Part shown: positions 46,140 through 57,970 of the stretch, piece by piece | How the letters are laid out: every line of letters begins with the position of its first letter | Numbering within the stretch: position 1 is the stretch's first letter | From: Scylla paramamosain | Lineage: Eukaryota > Arthropoda > Malacostraca > Decapoda > Portunidae | Length of the DNA: 64,000 nt | NCBI RefSeq assembly: GCF_035594125.1 | Contig: NC_087178.1 | Span: 3,335,001-3,399,000 of the forward strand | Direction of reading: 5' to 3' | Notes under the pieces: generated by a model | Database searches by the model: none | Told to the model about the DNA's origin: nothing | Seen by the model: the letters and a program-made list of their open reading frames with translations, nothing else | Program-made: the position numbers and the translations under genes

Positions 46140-46231
<92 letters not shown>
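46061..46231 (+). repeat. (CCT)n and (TC)44 microsatellites
   Basis: CCT units at 46061-46098 and pure TC at 46143-46231. Confidence 0.96.
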
Positions 46232-46234
<3 letters not shown>

Positions 46235-46836
46235 TTATCCTTCATGTTTATTTATTTATTTTTTCTTAATTTGATACTTTATTTTTCGCTCCCTTAATTA
46301 TTCGTATTTGTATTTGCTCTCCTCTTCATTGACGTCATTTTCGTATTTCCCTCTTCATTCTTTTCCACCTTTTCTCTTTGTTCCTCTTACGCTTTCTTTG
46401 TCAATCTACTTTTGTTTTTTCTCCTTCCTACTTTATTTTATTTTTATTCTCTCCATCTGTCTTCTCCCTTCTCTCCCATCCCTAATTATCAATCTCTTTG
46501 TTTCCCTCCTCTTGTTACCCTTCCTTTTCCTTTTTCTCTTGTTCCCTTTTTTCTTCGCTCTTTCCTCCTTGTATGTCTCGTCTTTCATCATGGTCCTCCC
46601 TTTTCTTTTTCTTTCCTTCTTTCATTCTCTCTCTTTTCTCTTTTCTCCTTTTTGCACTCTCCTTTTTACATTCTCCTTTTCCTTGATGTGGATCATTTCT
46701 TGCATTCTGCTGCTCCTATTTTTTTTTTTTCTTTTCTCCTCTCTACCTTTCCTCTGCTCTCTCCTTTCACTTTTCTCCTTGTCCTCTTTTATTCTTTGTT
46801 GATCACTTGTTTTATCTTGATTTTCCTTTTCTTTCA

Positions 46837-46840
<4 letters not shown>

Positions 46841-46921
<81 letters not shown>

Positions 46922-46997
46922 TCCTCCTTTCACTTTTTTCCTCCTCCTCCTCCTCCTCCTCCTCCTCCTCCTCCTCCTCCTCCTCCTCCTCCTCCTC
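46841..46997 (+). repeat. (CT)39 and (CCT)19 microsatellites
   Basis: CT at 46841-46918 and CCT at 46940-46997. Confidence 0.97.
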
Positions 46998-46999
46998 TT

Positions 47000-47640
47000 C
47001 CTTATGCTTTATGATCACACTTTTCCTTTTCTTCCCTCCTCTCAGCATCTCTTTATCCGTCTTTCTCTCCTCCAGTTCTCTAGTTTTGGTTTTCCTTTTT
47101 CCTTCCTGTCATCCTCTCGTATTCCTTCCTTCCCTCCTCTCAAATTCTCCTATTATTTCTTTCCCTCCTGTCAATCTCTTATTTTCCTTCCTTCCCTCCA
47201 TTCAACCTCTAGCTTTCTTTCCTTCCCTCCTCTCAAACTCTCCTTTCCTTTCCTCCCTCCTTACAATCTAACCTTTCCTTTCCTCATTGTCCTCCTTGTC
47301 TTTCCTGGCGTCTGCGGGTCACTTCTAACAGTCACAGAGGCTCATGCGGGGCTGCTCCTCTTCTCCCTCCTCCTCCTCCTCCTCGTCCTCCGCTCTGGAT
47401 ACTTCGGGCCTAAAATACAGCACTGTCCCGAGTCGCAGATTGTCTTATTCCTGCTGCGATTGCTTTGTCGTTCCTGCCGCCGCTTTTGCAACACTACGAA
47501 TGCAAGTTTTCCTGGCGTTGTATATCCTTGTGGAATAACAAAGGCCCATCCGTGCCTGGTAAACGCGAGACAGAATATTCCTCTAGCGACAAGAAGGACG
47601 AGGTGAGGGGCTTGGGGGAGAGAGAGAGAAAGAGAGAATG
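47000..47640. other. Pyrimidine tract then complex unique island
   Basis: Degenerate TTCCTTCCCTCCTCTCAA-type units at 47100-47280. The island 47290-47601 is base-balanced with open frames on both strands and a donor-like GACGAG|GTGAGG at its end. No family is recognised. Confidence 0.3.
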
Positions 47641-47649
47641 ATCTAGACA

Positions 47650-47650
47650 T

Positions 47651-47705
<55 letters not shown>
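47650..47705 (+). repeat. (AC)28 microsatellite
   Basis: Pure repeat. Confidence 0.97.
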
Positions 47706-47707
<2 letters not shown>

Positions 47708-47849
47708 GGATGAGAATTCCTATGTGTTATCTTTTCCTAACTCATTCCAAGAAGCAAGGGTCCTAATTCTTATTCCCATTCCTAGTGTGAAATAATGCAC
47801 TGTATCGTTTTTCACTTTTTTTTCTTTAATGAATAATAATGAATAGTAT

Positions 47850-48112
<263 letters not shown>

Positions 48113-48663
48113 TTTATATTTTTATTCTTCTTTTGTTTTTGTTCTTGTTCTTGTTCTTGTTTATCTTCTTTCCCTTCCTCCACATCCACTTTGTCTTCGT
48201 TTTTCTTTTCTCTCCCCTCTTTATCTCCATTTCTTTTTTTCCCACCCTCCTTTTATATTATTTTCCTACACAGTTCCTTTCTTCCGAAGTTATCTTGTCC
48301 ATTTTTCTTTCCCGCTCTTCTTTTCACCATTTACTTGTTCTTGTTATTTTCCATCTATGTTTACCTTTGCCTTACCTTTCCTGCATGGCCTTGAACACCT
48401 GTCCTCACCTCACCTGTATGTACCCTTGATTATCTGTGCTGTTTTTTTTTTCTTCACCTCTCATAACATCTTTCCATGAGCTTGTTTTTATTTACCTGTT
48501 TCTCACCTGTAGCCTTCATTATCTGAGTTTATTTATTTCCTCACCTCCCACAACACCTTTCAGTGAACACCTGTGCTTACTTATCCCTCATCCGTCACAA
48601 CACGCGGCCGTTAACACCTGGCTTTGTATTCCCCAGCACGCTGTATATCCTTTCAGTCACCTG

Positions 48664-48712
48664 CAGGAACCTAACCTAACCCAACCTAACCTACCCTAAC
48701 CTAATCCAACTC
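48664..48712 (+). repeat. CCTAA-rich telomere-like string
   Basis: Degenerate CCTAACCTAACCCAACC-type repeats, about eight units. Arthropod telomeres are (TTAGG)n, so this is a short interstitial telomere-like sequence. Looser versions occur at 33980-34080 and 58335-58360. Confidence 0.6.
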
Positions 48713-48971
48713 CTAACCCTTTATTCTTACCTGCATGGACTCACAACAACACCTACCCTTAGTAATTCCCGATAAATGAACGCCACTGTGATACCTGTTG
48801 ACTCTGAGGTAAGAGTGTTGTGTTTGGGTGCAGGTGAGAAAGCTACGTGTTGAGACAAAAGCACAAGAATTCAGTGTTGTGAGTTGAAACAGGTGCTCTT
48901 GAATGCGACCCCAGGTATCTTGTATCTATAGCAGGAGAGATTTTCCAGGTAAGATTGGGAGTGTTTCAAGG

Positions 48972-49057
<86 letters not shown>

Positions 49058-49076
49058 AGAGAATTGTTGCTGGTTT

Positions 49077-49145
<69 letters not shown>
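48972..49145 (+). repeat. (GA)n facing (CT)n inverted pair
   Basis: GA at 48972-49056 and CT at 49081-49145 are complementary arms around a 24-bp spacer. Confidence 0.97.
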
Positions 49146-49148
<3 letters not shown>

Positions 49149-50343
49149 TTGACCTAAGCTAGCGACACCTTCATTCTCGCATAACGTAGTAGTAATTTGC
49201 TCTTTGTTTTTTTGTTTCGCTGCATCAGACGCTCACAACGACCCTTTAAATCAGCTGTTATGGCCTTTAGATTTGACGCCAGCCAGTTTTCCATTATCGG
49301 GGCTTTAATCGTTACTGCTTTTCCTTTTTTTCTTATTTCCTAAGTATTCTTATCATTTACAGCCTCCTTCCCTCCCTCTCTCTTCCTCGTTTTTTTTTTT
49401 TCGTATTTTTTCGTATATAATCGCCTTCGTGTAATCATATTGTTTAGTGTTACGTTACGTTAGGTTTGCTTAGTTTTCTTTTTTCATATATCATCGTCTG
49501 TTTTACGTGTTGCTGCTTCGTTAAATGTTGCTCTGTGTCTGAATCTCCGTTTTCTGTTCTGTTTTCTCTAGTTTTCTTTCATTCTTTTTCCCACACTTTT
49601 TTTTTCTTCTTCTCCCACGTTGCTGTTGCGTCATGATTCCCTTTCAGTGTTGCGTGCGTTTTTATTTGTCTTGCTTTTTTTTTCCTTGTGTGATACGCGG
49701 TTGTTGTTGTTGTTGTTTTAATCTTTTTATTTATTTCTTTCTACCGTGTGATATGATAGCGAAGTAGGCGGTTGTGAAAAACGAGATGAGGGAAAATTTT
49801 TCAAGAGGAGAAAAAGGAGGAAGAGGAGGAGGAGGATGAAGTTGTAGTGGTAGTGGTGAAGGAAGAGGAATAGGAGGAAGAGAAGGAGGAGGAGAAGTGA
49901 TCATGCTGGTGTTGGTTTTGAAGGTATAGGAGTAAGAGGAGGAGGAAGAGGAGTGGGAGGAGGAGGAATGGAATAGAAATCATACACAACGAAGAAAGAG
50001 GAGGAAAAGGAGGAGTGGAGGAAAGGGGAATAAAAATCACCGCCCGTGGAGTATCCGGACTGGTATTGGTGTCCGAATCCGGAGATATGTGGATGCGGAT
50101 ACAGATATCTCACTCCCACACGTGGATAAGAATGTGGGTACTGATGCGGATACTGTTCTCATGTTACGTCTCTTTGTGTGGATGTTCTCGTCTCGGATAA
50201 AAGAAAGAGCAACAGGTGTGAGTGTTTTTGTGGCTGCGGAGTGCGGATGTGGATCTCTGTGTGGATAGCTGTTTGGATACGCGTGTTGTTTAGTGATGAA
50301 TGTCTGATTGGTAGTGGTATACGAAACACTATTAATGTTTTCA

Positions 50344-50346
<3 letters not shown>
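49146..50346. other. T-rich unique sequence and purine tract
   Basis: T-rich to 49780; a degenerate GGAGGA tract at 49800-50030; no gene. Confidence 0.5.

Positions 50347-50404
<58 letters not shown>
50347..50404 (+). repeat. (GT)29 microsatellite
   Basis: Pure repeat. Confidence 0.97.
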
Positions 50405-50407
<3 letters not shown>

Positions 50408-50822
50408 TAAGTAGCTTGAACTCTCTTCCTGCTTCTCAATACCCCTAATGAGAAAGAAAAAAAAACACATCCTATTTCCCTTGAGTCCGCTTCGGCAAAA
50501 TTCTATAAAAGAAAATAAAAAAAATCCCATCAAGCTTTTCTCCTTCATGGTCTGGATGTTTTCTCAGCAAACACGCACGGTAAAAGATTCCCTCCTTTTC
50601 TAATGCTATGACCACGAACGTCCCCAACCCCACCACCCCCCCCCACCACCTGACCCAGAACCTCACAAACGCCCAGGAAATTGGTGGGATATAGCGGAAA
50701 CTTAAGGGGAGGTGTTGTCGCACTCCTACCCAGTGATAATTCATTAGACAAGTTAACGGTAAGATGATTTCATTATGGTAAGTGGATCTTCCAGTTCTGG
50801 GTGATCCTTTTTTACTTTTCTT

Positions 50823-50912
50823 TAGGGACTGGCACCTCAGTGGGCCTTTTTCTTTTTCTTTTTTTTTTTTCTTGTTAATCTAGGTCAGTGCTCCTCTTAA
50901 ATAAGAAAAAAA
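50823..50912 (+). mobile_element. 3'-end relic of the same Jockey-like family
   Basis: It holds GGGACTGGCACCTCAGTGGG, then a CT/T-rich stretch, then a GGTCAGTGCTCCTCTTAAAT end followed by A-rich sequence. This matches the 3' untranslated ends of the two larger copies. No coding part remains. Confidence 0.65.
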
Positions 50913-51003
50913 TGTGTGTGGATAAGTGGATAAGGTGATTATGTGGAGGTGTGATAAGGGGAGGTGACTGAGATGCCTGTGTGTTGTTTGAAGTGTGTGA
51001 AAA

Positions 51004-51005
<2 letters not shown>

Positions 51006-51050
<45 letters not shown>
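51006..51050 (+). repeat. (TG)22 microsatellite
   Basis: Pure repeat. Confidence 0.97.
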
Positions 51051-51051
<1 letters not shown>

Positions 51052-51253
51052 TGCTTCTCAGAGGTGATTTGTGACGGCGTGGATGGCGTGGTAAGGCGGC
51101 GGTGCGGAGCATCAAAGGGATAACACACTGCAGTACCCAGATGTGTGTCATGTGTTTTTATATCCACATCACGCGTTCCCGAATGGGTTAGTACCGCCCA
51201 CGTCCCATCCATCAGTCAAGACTCTCGTTATGCTTGTTAGGAGAAAACGAGAA

Positions 51254-51256
<3 letters not shown>

Positions 51257-51328
<72 letters not shown>
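51257..51328 (+). repeat. (CA)36 microsatellite
   Basis: Pure repeat. Confidence 0.98.
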
Positions 51329-51331
<3 letters not shown>

Positions 51332-51444
51332 TCAGTACCACAACATTGATCTCGTTATATGCTAGATGTCACTAGAGAGTTTTATGAAGCTGAGGATGAT
51401 AATTTTTGTTATCAAACGCTTATAAATCATCCAGTTACTCATCC

Positions 51445-51584
<140 letters not shown>

Positions 51585-51943
51585 TATTTATTCCAAAATG
51601 ACTGGCACACTGAGTTCCTTACGTGCAATGCAACATCAAGTAATACCCAATGAACATAATGAGACCTGTGATAGAAATTTTGAAAAAAAAAAATTGATTT
51701 AATGAATTTTCACAACAATTGTGATATGTTCTTTACTTAAAAAGACCCATTATACATATGCAGAATAGTCTTTAGAGTTCTTTTGAGTACAGTACACATA
51801 AAAAAAAATTTTTCTCGTCTTACAGAAATTAAGACAGGTATTAAACACACTTTTTAGATTGATATATAGGTTTTACATGAATATTCTTCTTCTGTATTTC
51901 ATAATTTAATCATTTGTAACCTTAGATGAAAAATTGTTATCGG

Positions 51944-51945
<2 letters not shown>

Positions 51946-51979
<34 letters not shown>
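51946..51979 (+). repeat. T34 homopolymer
   Basis: 34 T followed by ACAG. It could be a retroposon poly(A) on the minus strand or a splice-acceptor-like tract. Confidence 0.9.
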
Positions 51980-51982
<3 letters not shown>

Positions 51983-52023
51983 GAACAAAACAAAGCATGA
52001 CTCTCTCTACTTCCCTCTGGGCG

Positions 52024-52145
52024 GGGAGTGGAGATCTTCCAACAATAACATAGGCAGACGTAGTTATTGACAAGACAAGACACTACCAGCACGACCTCCA
52101 TGACCTCTTTTGCTGCGCGGAATGGAGGTCTTCTAACAATAATAT
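52024..52145 (+). repeat. Two diverged ~30-bp direct repeats
   Basis: GAGTGGAGATCTTCCAACAA at about 52026 and GAATGGAGGTCTTCTAACAA at about 52120, 94 bp apart. Confidence 0.7.
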
Positions 52146-52781
52146 TTACTTCCATCCCCGCACCCCACTTTCGTCCCCATGAGGCAGAGGTGCGCGCCCC
52201 CTCACTCCCTTCCCCCCACACGCCATATCTGGGACCCGAGGCGGCACATTATTGCACAGAGCTATTGAGGGGAACAGTTCCACATCCCGAAGTTTGCCGA
52301 ATTACGCGTCGCTGTGCTGAGGTTAAAGATGAATGACGTAAGGAAGAGGGACATAAGAGGTGAGTTATGTGCCATTTTTCTTGCTTGCTCGTGTGCTGCA
52401 CTTCGCTGGTTGGTGGGGCGCTCCGTGACGTGTGTAATGATGAAGTACGACCTCTGATGCTATCGTTCCTCTTCCTCTTCCTTCTAATCCTCTTCTTTTT
52501 CTTCTTTTTCCTCCTCCTTCTCCTCCCCCTCCACCATACTCACCATTCTTTTTTTTTTTTGTTCTTCCTCTTCTTCCTCCTCCTCCTCCTCTCCTACCAG
52601 TACCACCAACTCTCTTTGCAATTATCAACTTCTCCTCCTCCTCTCTCTTCCTCCTCCTCCACTTCCCGCTCAGAAGCATCATTATCTCTTCTTCTTCTTC
52701 CTCACCTTCCTCCTCCTCCTTCTCCTCCTCCTCCTCCTTTGTAAACAAAGAGGTTAGAGACTCCCCTCACAGGCTTTTTTT

Positions 52782-52804
52782 GGGGGGGCGGGTGAGGGAC
52801 AGGG
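52782..52804 (+). other. G-quadruplex motif
   Basis: Four G runs (7, 3, 3 and 3) separated by C, TGA and ACA fit the G3+N1-7 rule. Confidence 0.6.
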
Positions 52805-52885
52805 AACCCTCAATATTATTTCAAGAGGAGAAAAGTCACCGTGCACAGACCAAACATTTGAGTTCCCCACAAAAATCAAAGACCT

Positions 52886-52890
<5 letters not shown>

Positions 52891-52973
<83 letters not shown>
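52891..52973 (+). repeat. (CT)41 microsatellite
   Basis: Pure repeat. Confidence 0.98.
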
Positions 52974-52975
<2 letters not shown>

Positions 52976-53274
52976 CTGCATTGAATCTCGACAAAAAATC
53001 TCCGCCAGGTGCTCAAATAAAAGGAATTAGTGAAGAGAAGACGGCGGAGGAGGTGAGAGGAGGGAGAGAAGAGTGAGGACAGTTGAGTAATGACACACGG
53101 AAGCAAGGGATGACTGTTGTTATGGCAACGATGAGGCAACGATAAAGAGACAAAACCGTAGCTTGAGTAATAAAAAGGGAGGGAAAGAAAGAACCGGAGA
53201 AAAAAGAATACGTGATTATACATGGTGTGATGTATATTTTAATTAACCTGGCTTCTCATACCATAACTTTTTGG

Positions 53275-53276
<2 letters not shown>

Positions 53277-53330
<54 letters not shown>
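53277..53330 (+). repeat. (GA)27 microsatellite
   Basis: Pure repeat. Confidence 0.97.
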
Positions 53331-53336
<6 letters not shown>

Positions 53337-53999
53337 AAGGAAGCGCTAAAGGAGTCCAGTCCGGTAGTTGATCCGATAGCATCCGGGTCAATGGTGTGAT
53401 GACGTATGGCCACACAGAAACAATTATCTCATGACGGATGGCAGGAAGGGGGAGCAGGCAGACCAGAGGAAACACTGCGAGACAAGGGGAAACACTGGGA
53501 GACAAGAGGAGCAACGCATGGAGACAGATTTCCAGGCAACGGGAAACTATTACGCCTTTGTATCGCCAAGTTGTCCCGCGTCTGGTTATCTTCAAAGGAC
53601 AAGGGGATGATTAGTCGAGTTCCCGTGGATGTTTATTCTATTGAGCATACGGATATTATTATTTGAACCATATACTTAACATATACTCATGAAAACTCCT
53701 TTAACTTGCACTGTAGTCTAAGTAGATACAAGTCGGAGAAACGTTGGGAGTCTGAACGTTAAGGCTAGTACTCGACTACATATGTACTTGGCATGCATCC
53801 CTGAAAACTCCAATAACTTGTGCTTGAGTTTATTAAAAGTAGAAATAAGGTGAGGAAACGTTTGGAAATCTGAACATCAACACTCATCGTTTCCTCTCTT
53901 CTGTTGAACTCTGCGATGCGCGAGTCCTTGCTTGTTGAATTTATTATGTTAGAACTTCCAGTATTATCTTCGGGTGCAGAACACAGACTGGTAACTATG
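53331..53999. other. Unique sequence with a diverged internal duplication
   Basis: CATGAAAACTCCTTTAACTT (about 53688) and CCTGAAAACTCCAATAACTT (about 53800), each followed by similar GGAAACGTTTGG-type sequence, suggest an old ~110-bp tandem duplication. No gene. Confidence 0.5.
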
Positions 54000-54110
54000 A
54001 GGTATGGGCGTGATAGATGGAAATAGGTAGGTACATTTTATACAGGGACTGCCACATAGAGGTCTAATGGCTACTTGCAACTTCCTCTACTCTTATTTTT
54101 TTTTAATCTT
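54000..54110 (+). repeat. Dispersed repeat, same family as 45250-45380
   Basis: The order is TGATAGATGGAAATAGGTAG, then GGGACTGCCACATAGAGGTC, then TAATGGCTACTTGCAACTTC and a T-rich end. It is diverged from the copy at 45250-45380 but colinear with it. Confidence 0.65.
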
Positions 54111-54309
54111 AGTTTCTCAAATGGGGTTTAGTGAACATGTAGGGGTTAGATAGAGAAGCGATTGGTGAATGGGACGAGGAACATAACTAATTGCCCATTA
54201 CAACTCACATCCTGATGACCGAGCTTTCCTGGATCGAGACATTTCTCAAAAACGTCTCTCCTTCCATCGGAGCGGAGACCATTACAGTCCTGAGGAACGA
54301 GGGAAGGAT

Positions 54310-54605
54310 TCAGTGTTGTGGCTTCCTGATAACGCTATGGAGAGAGACTGCCTTGCGTCGCTGTCTCATGGGATGGTTTATCGTGTCATTGGGATGGTTC
54401 ATACTGTTTCATCTGGATGGTTCACGCTGTTTTATTTGGATGGCTCACTGTTTCTTTTGGATGATTAATTTGTCTCATCGCGATAGTTTACACTCATTTG
54501 GACTTTTTTCTTTTTTCTTGACTAAGGGAATGGTTCATAATTCTTCATCTGGATGGTGCAGTGTCTCGTAGGAATGCTTTACTGTTACATTGGGATGGTT
54601 CACTC
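54310..54605 (+). repeat. Dispersed element with internal GGATGGTTCAC minisatellite
   Basis: The lead sequence GGAGAGAGACTGCCTTGCGT is followed by about ten degenerate 20-26-bp units of the type GTTTCATCTGGATGGTTCAC. The same lead plus minisatellite occurs at 60425-60605. Confidence 0.75.
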
Positions 54606-55232
54606 TCTCATCTGGATTCGTTCTCCGTCTCTCCCGAGTCCCTCGCTGCCTCACTGCTGGATGATTCGTTTTCTTTAGTTCGGACCAATGAACGTGATAA
54701 TGACTTCTGGGACTGTTATAATTTTACATAGAAAAGAAATAATTAACTTTAACGACGATTAAGAAGAAGAATTCCGAACTTCAACTAATATTTTTCGTTC
54801 TCCTCAGTAAATGTAATCAATTCCGGGTCTGTTGTACATACGTATTTGAATATGAAAAAGACAAAGTAAAAGATGACTAGAGGCAACGAGTGCACGCTAA
54901 AACTATTAATGAAATCTGAGGATATTAATGACACACGCATCACGAAAATTTGATCACGTCCTCGTCCCATAAAATCTCACTTTTCTATGGTTAACTCATA
55001 AATGGGGAAAAAAAGTGCAGCTCAGATGTCGAAGATCGGGAAGTCTTACGAGTTGAAGAAAACGGAGGTAAAATATCGCGACAATCAGAGGAAATGGGAG
55101 CAAAAGAACAAAGGTACAATTACATTATTCCGCGTCTTGAAAAGTGGAAATGAAACGAATCATTGTTCATTTGTCTCGATGAAAAGGAAAAAGTTTGGAG
55201 CGAACGTGTTCCAGGTGGAGTGGGGAAGGCGA

Positions 55233-55235
<3 letters not shown>
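54606..55235. other. AT-rich unique sequence
   Basis: No gene or repeat recognised. A 115-residue frame at 55002-55349 runs into a GA repeat and has no recognised domain. Confidence 0.5.
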
Positions 55236-55289
<54 letters not shown>

Positions 55290-55414
55290 ATTTACACACG
55301 CACAAAAAACAAACGTATTGCAGATCACAAAAAAAAAAAAATAGAATAGCAAAAAAAATCCATTATAAGCGAATGATTTTATGAGACGCACAGATTGAAG
55401 TAATAAGTTGGAAT

Positions 55415-55479
<65 letters not shown>
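55236..55479 (+). repeat. Two (GA)n microsatellites
   Basis: GA at 55236-55286 and 55418-55479. Confidence 0.97.
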
Positions 55480-55482
<3 letters not shown>

Positions 55483-55709
55483 GACGAGTTTGATAATTCA
55501 GAAACGATGGAGATATTACTGAGGAAGTGGAAAGAGGAGTGAAAATATGAACTATTCCATTTATTAGAGAAAATACTTAATTCTAAAGGACAGTGATGAA
55601 GGTGGTGTCGTAAGTGATGGTGACGGTGGTGTCAGTTGTGGTGTATTGACGGTGATGATTGTAATAGTGGTAAGAATAGCAATAGTAGTCTTGATAGTGT
55701 TTATGTCTT

Positions 55710-55712
<3 letters not shown>

Positions 55713-55790
<78 letters not shown>
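55713..55790 (+). repeat. (TC)39 microsatellite
   Basis: Pure repeat. Confidence 0.98.
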
Positions 55791-55792
<2 letters not shown>

Positions 55793-56149
55793 AGAAGCCG
55801 TAACACGCCTATTATAACGAGCTTACTACAGCATAATTAGTGAAATGGTAGTTGTTCAGTTGACTAGTTTGTTGCCAGTAAGTTGACATTAGTGGGGAGG
55901 GAAAGTGGGGAAGCTAGGATTCATATTATTTTATATTTATACTTTTATCATTATCATTCATTTTACGATATATGTACAGGAGAAGTACCTGTCTATGTAG
56001 TAGTATTAATATTACTGTAATTGTAAACTTTCTTTTAATTAAAATAACTAACTTAATATTTGATAATGTGTCAACTGTTGCCACACTGGTCGAGGCCGGT
56101 AGTGACGCCAGTCCCTATAGGTTGGCGACGGCAGGTGGTGACCAGGCTA

Positions 56150-56280
56150 AGAGCAAGTGGTGGTCAGGACTGCAGCGCCGCACCTCCACAACTTTCAAAA
56201 GCCTCTTGTTGAATTGACACGGGTTTTTAAGAGTGTTTTTACAGTTCTAGTGACAGATTAGCAAGACTTCTGCATTGTGA
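56150..56280 (+). repeat. Dispersed repeat unit, single copy
   Basis: CAGCGCCGCACCTCCACAAC, then GACACGGGTTTTTAAG, then GTTCTAGTGACAGATTAGCA. The same unit is tandemly amplified at 57140-57520. Confidence 0.7.
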
Positions 56281-56885
56281 AAAGGAGAAAAGTCTTGAGA
56301 ACCCAGTTAATTGTGTCTGTGGCCTTGGAAAATAGTCACGGTGAGAGAGCAAAGCATTTTTGAACACGGCCATATGAGCACTGCTGTTTCCACATCTTAG
56401 CAACGTCTTACTGGAATGAACACCACTAAACAAACCACAGAGGCACAACTATTTAATCAAGGTGAATACAGTGGTGACACCCTTGCCTGAGTCAACTTTA
56501 CCAACTATTTACCTTCTGGACGGGCTGTAGCGTCTTTCAGTTGTTTATTTAAGCTTTATTATTCTTTATTTAAATATTTTTAAGGTTATTCATTTACCTT
56601 TAGCTTTTTTTCAAATCTGATCCCTGGAAACATCCGGAAATTTAGCCAGATATTGATACAAAACGGATTGGCTGAGGTGGCGGCAGGTCTTCCCTATTTA
56701 TCAGCCATTATCTGCTTCATCTCTCAGTATTATGAGCTAATGAAGCCAATCCTGTTACAAAATGGAGCCAGGTAATTAAGCTTTCATGTCCACTGTTCAG
56801 ATACATCCACCATTGCCTTTTTAAAGTTCGATGAAAGTTTAAGTCAGGCAAAATGACTGTCATCCTCTCCACTGACATATGGATA

Positions 56886-56888
<3 letters not shown>

Positions 56889-56928
<40 letters not shown>
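56889..56928 (+). repeat. (TG)20 microsatellite
   Basis: Pure repeat. Confidence 0.95.
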
Positions 56929-56929
<1 letters not shown>

Positions 56930-57139
56930 CTGTTTTTCATTGTACAGGGCTGTGGGAAGGCGCATAACCGAAAGTTGTTCGTTGTTTTAGTTGATCGCCT
57001 TTCTATAAGTCAACCGCCGCCCTTCATATGGAAGCTTTTACATGCCAATTAGTTAATCTACCAAGGATCACAAGAGGTGGAAGGCTGAGTGGGGAAAAAG
57101 GTACGCATTGACTGTCACTTTGTGGCTCGAGTCTATACT

Positions 57140-57525
57140 GGCTGGCCTGTATTCTGAAACGCTTCTGCGCCGCACCTTTACTACTTTCCAAAGTAAATTC
57201 TAATTGAATTTACACTGGATTTTAAGGGTTTTTTTACTGTTCTAGTAAACAAATTTACAAAATTTCTACAGGCTCTAGTTGAAGTTACACACAAGTTTTT
57301 AAGGGTGTTTTTACGATTCTAGTGACACATTAAAAAAATTTCTACATCCAAAAGGCTTTAGTTGAAGTGACACGGGTTTTTAAGGGTACTTGTACGTTTT
57401 TATTGATAGATTAACAAGATTTCTGCATTCAAAAGGCTCTGCCTGAAGTGACAAGGGTTTTTAAGGGTGTTGTTACGGTTCTTGTGACAGATTAACAAGA
57501 TTTCTACACTGAAAAGCCTCTCACC
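57140..57525 (+). repeat. Tandem amplification of the 56150 repeat (about 4 units of ~85 bp)
   Basis: It begins with CTGGCCTGTATTCTGAAACG and CGCCGCACCTTTACTAC. The unit that follows, GACACGGGTTTTTAAGGGTG, then TTCTAGTGACAGATTAAC, then AAGATTTCTACAT, recurs near 57215, 57295, 57370 and 57450 with moderate divergence. Confidence 0.8.
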
Positions 57526-57851
57526 CAAGGAAGATATATATGTAGAATCCTTCCTTTCACTTCTATCCTTCTTTCAGCATCTTTCTTCCCCTATTCGTCT
57601 TCCCTCGAGCCTTCTTTATTATTATTGTTAGGAACGCGTATATGTAGCAGCCCTGTAGGTGAGCACATAAGCATGCTGTGTGTATGTGGTAGCCTCATAT
57701 GTGTACACATACGTGTGCATACTGTGTGAGTGAGGTAGCTTGCGGCGTTGTGTTGCTCGTTGTTGACAGAGCCTGGCGCCGTTACATATAGCGCTAATGG
57801 AAGGAGAGCTAACATAAGCCTATCAGGTGACCTCTGAGGCCCTGGGGTCAT

Positions 57852-57852
<1 letters not shown>

Positions 57853-57901
<49 letters not shown>
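57853..57901 (+). repeat. (GT)24 microsatellite
   Basis: Pure repeat, 70 bp before the MITE-like element. Confidence 0.97.
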
Positions 57902-57902
<1 letters not shown>

Positions 57903-57970
57903 CATTTAATTAACTTTTTGGTAAACATAGGTAAGCCTTATTATCTTTCCACTAGGTACAAGTAAGCTGA

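Noticed and set aside
55002..55349. 115-residue Lys/Arg-rich frame
   Set aside because: It runs into a (GA)n repeat and has no domain, start context or splice support.
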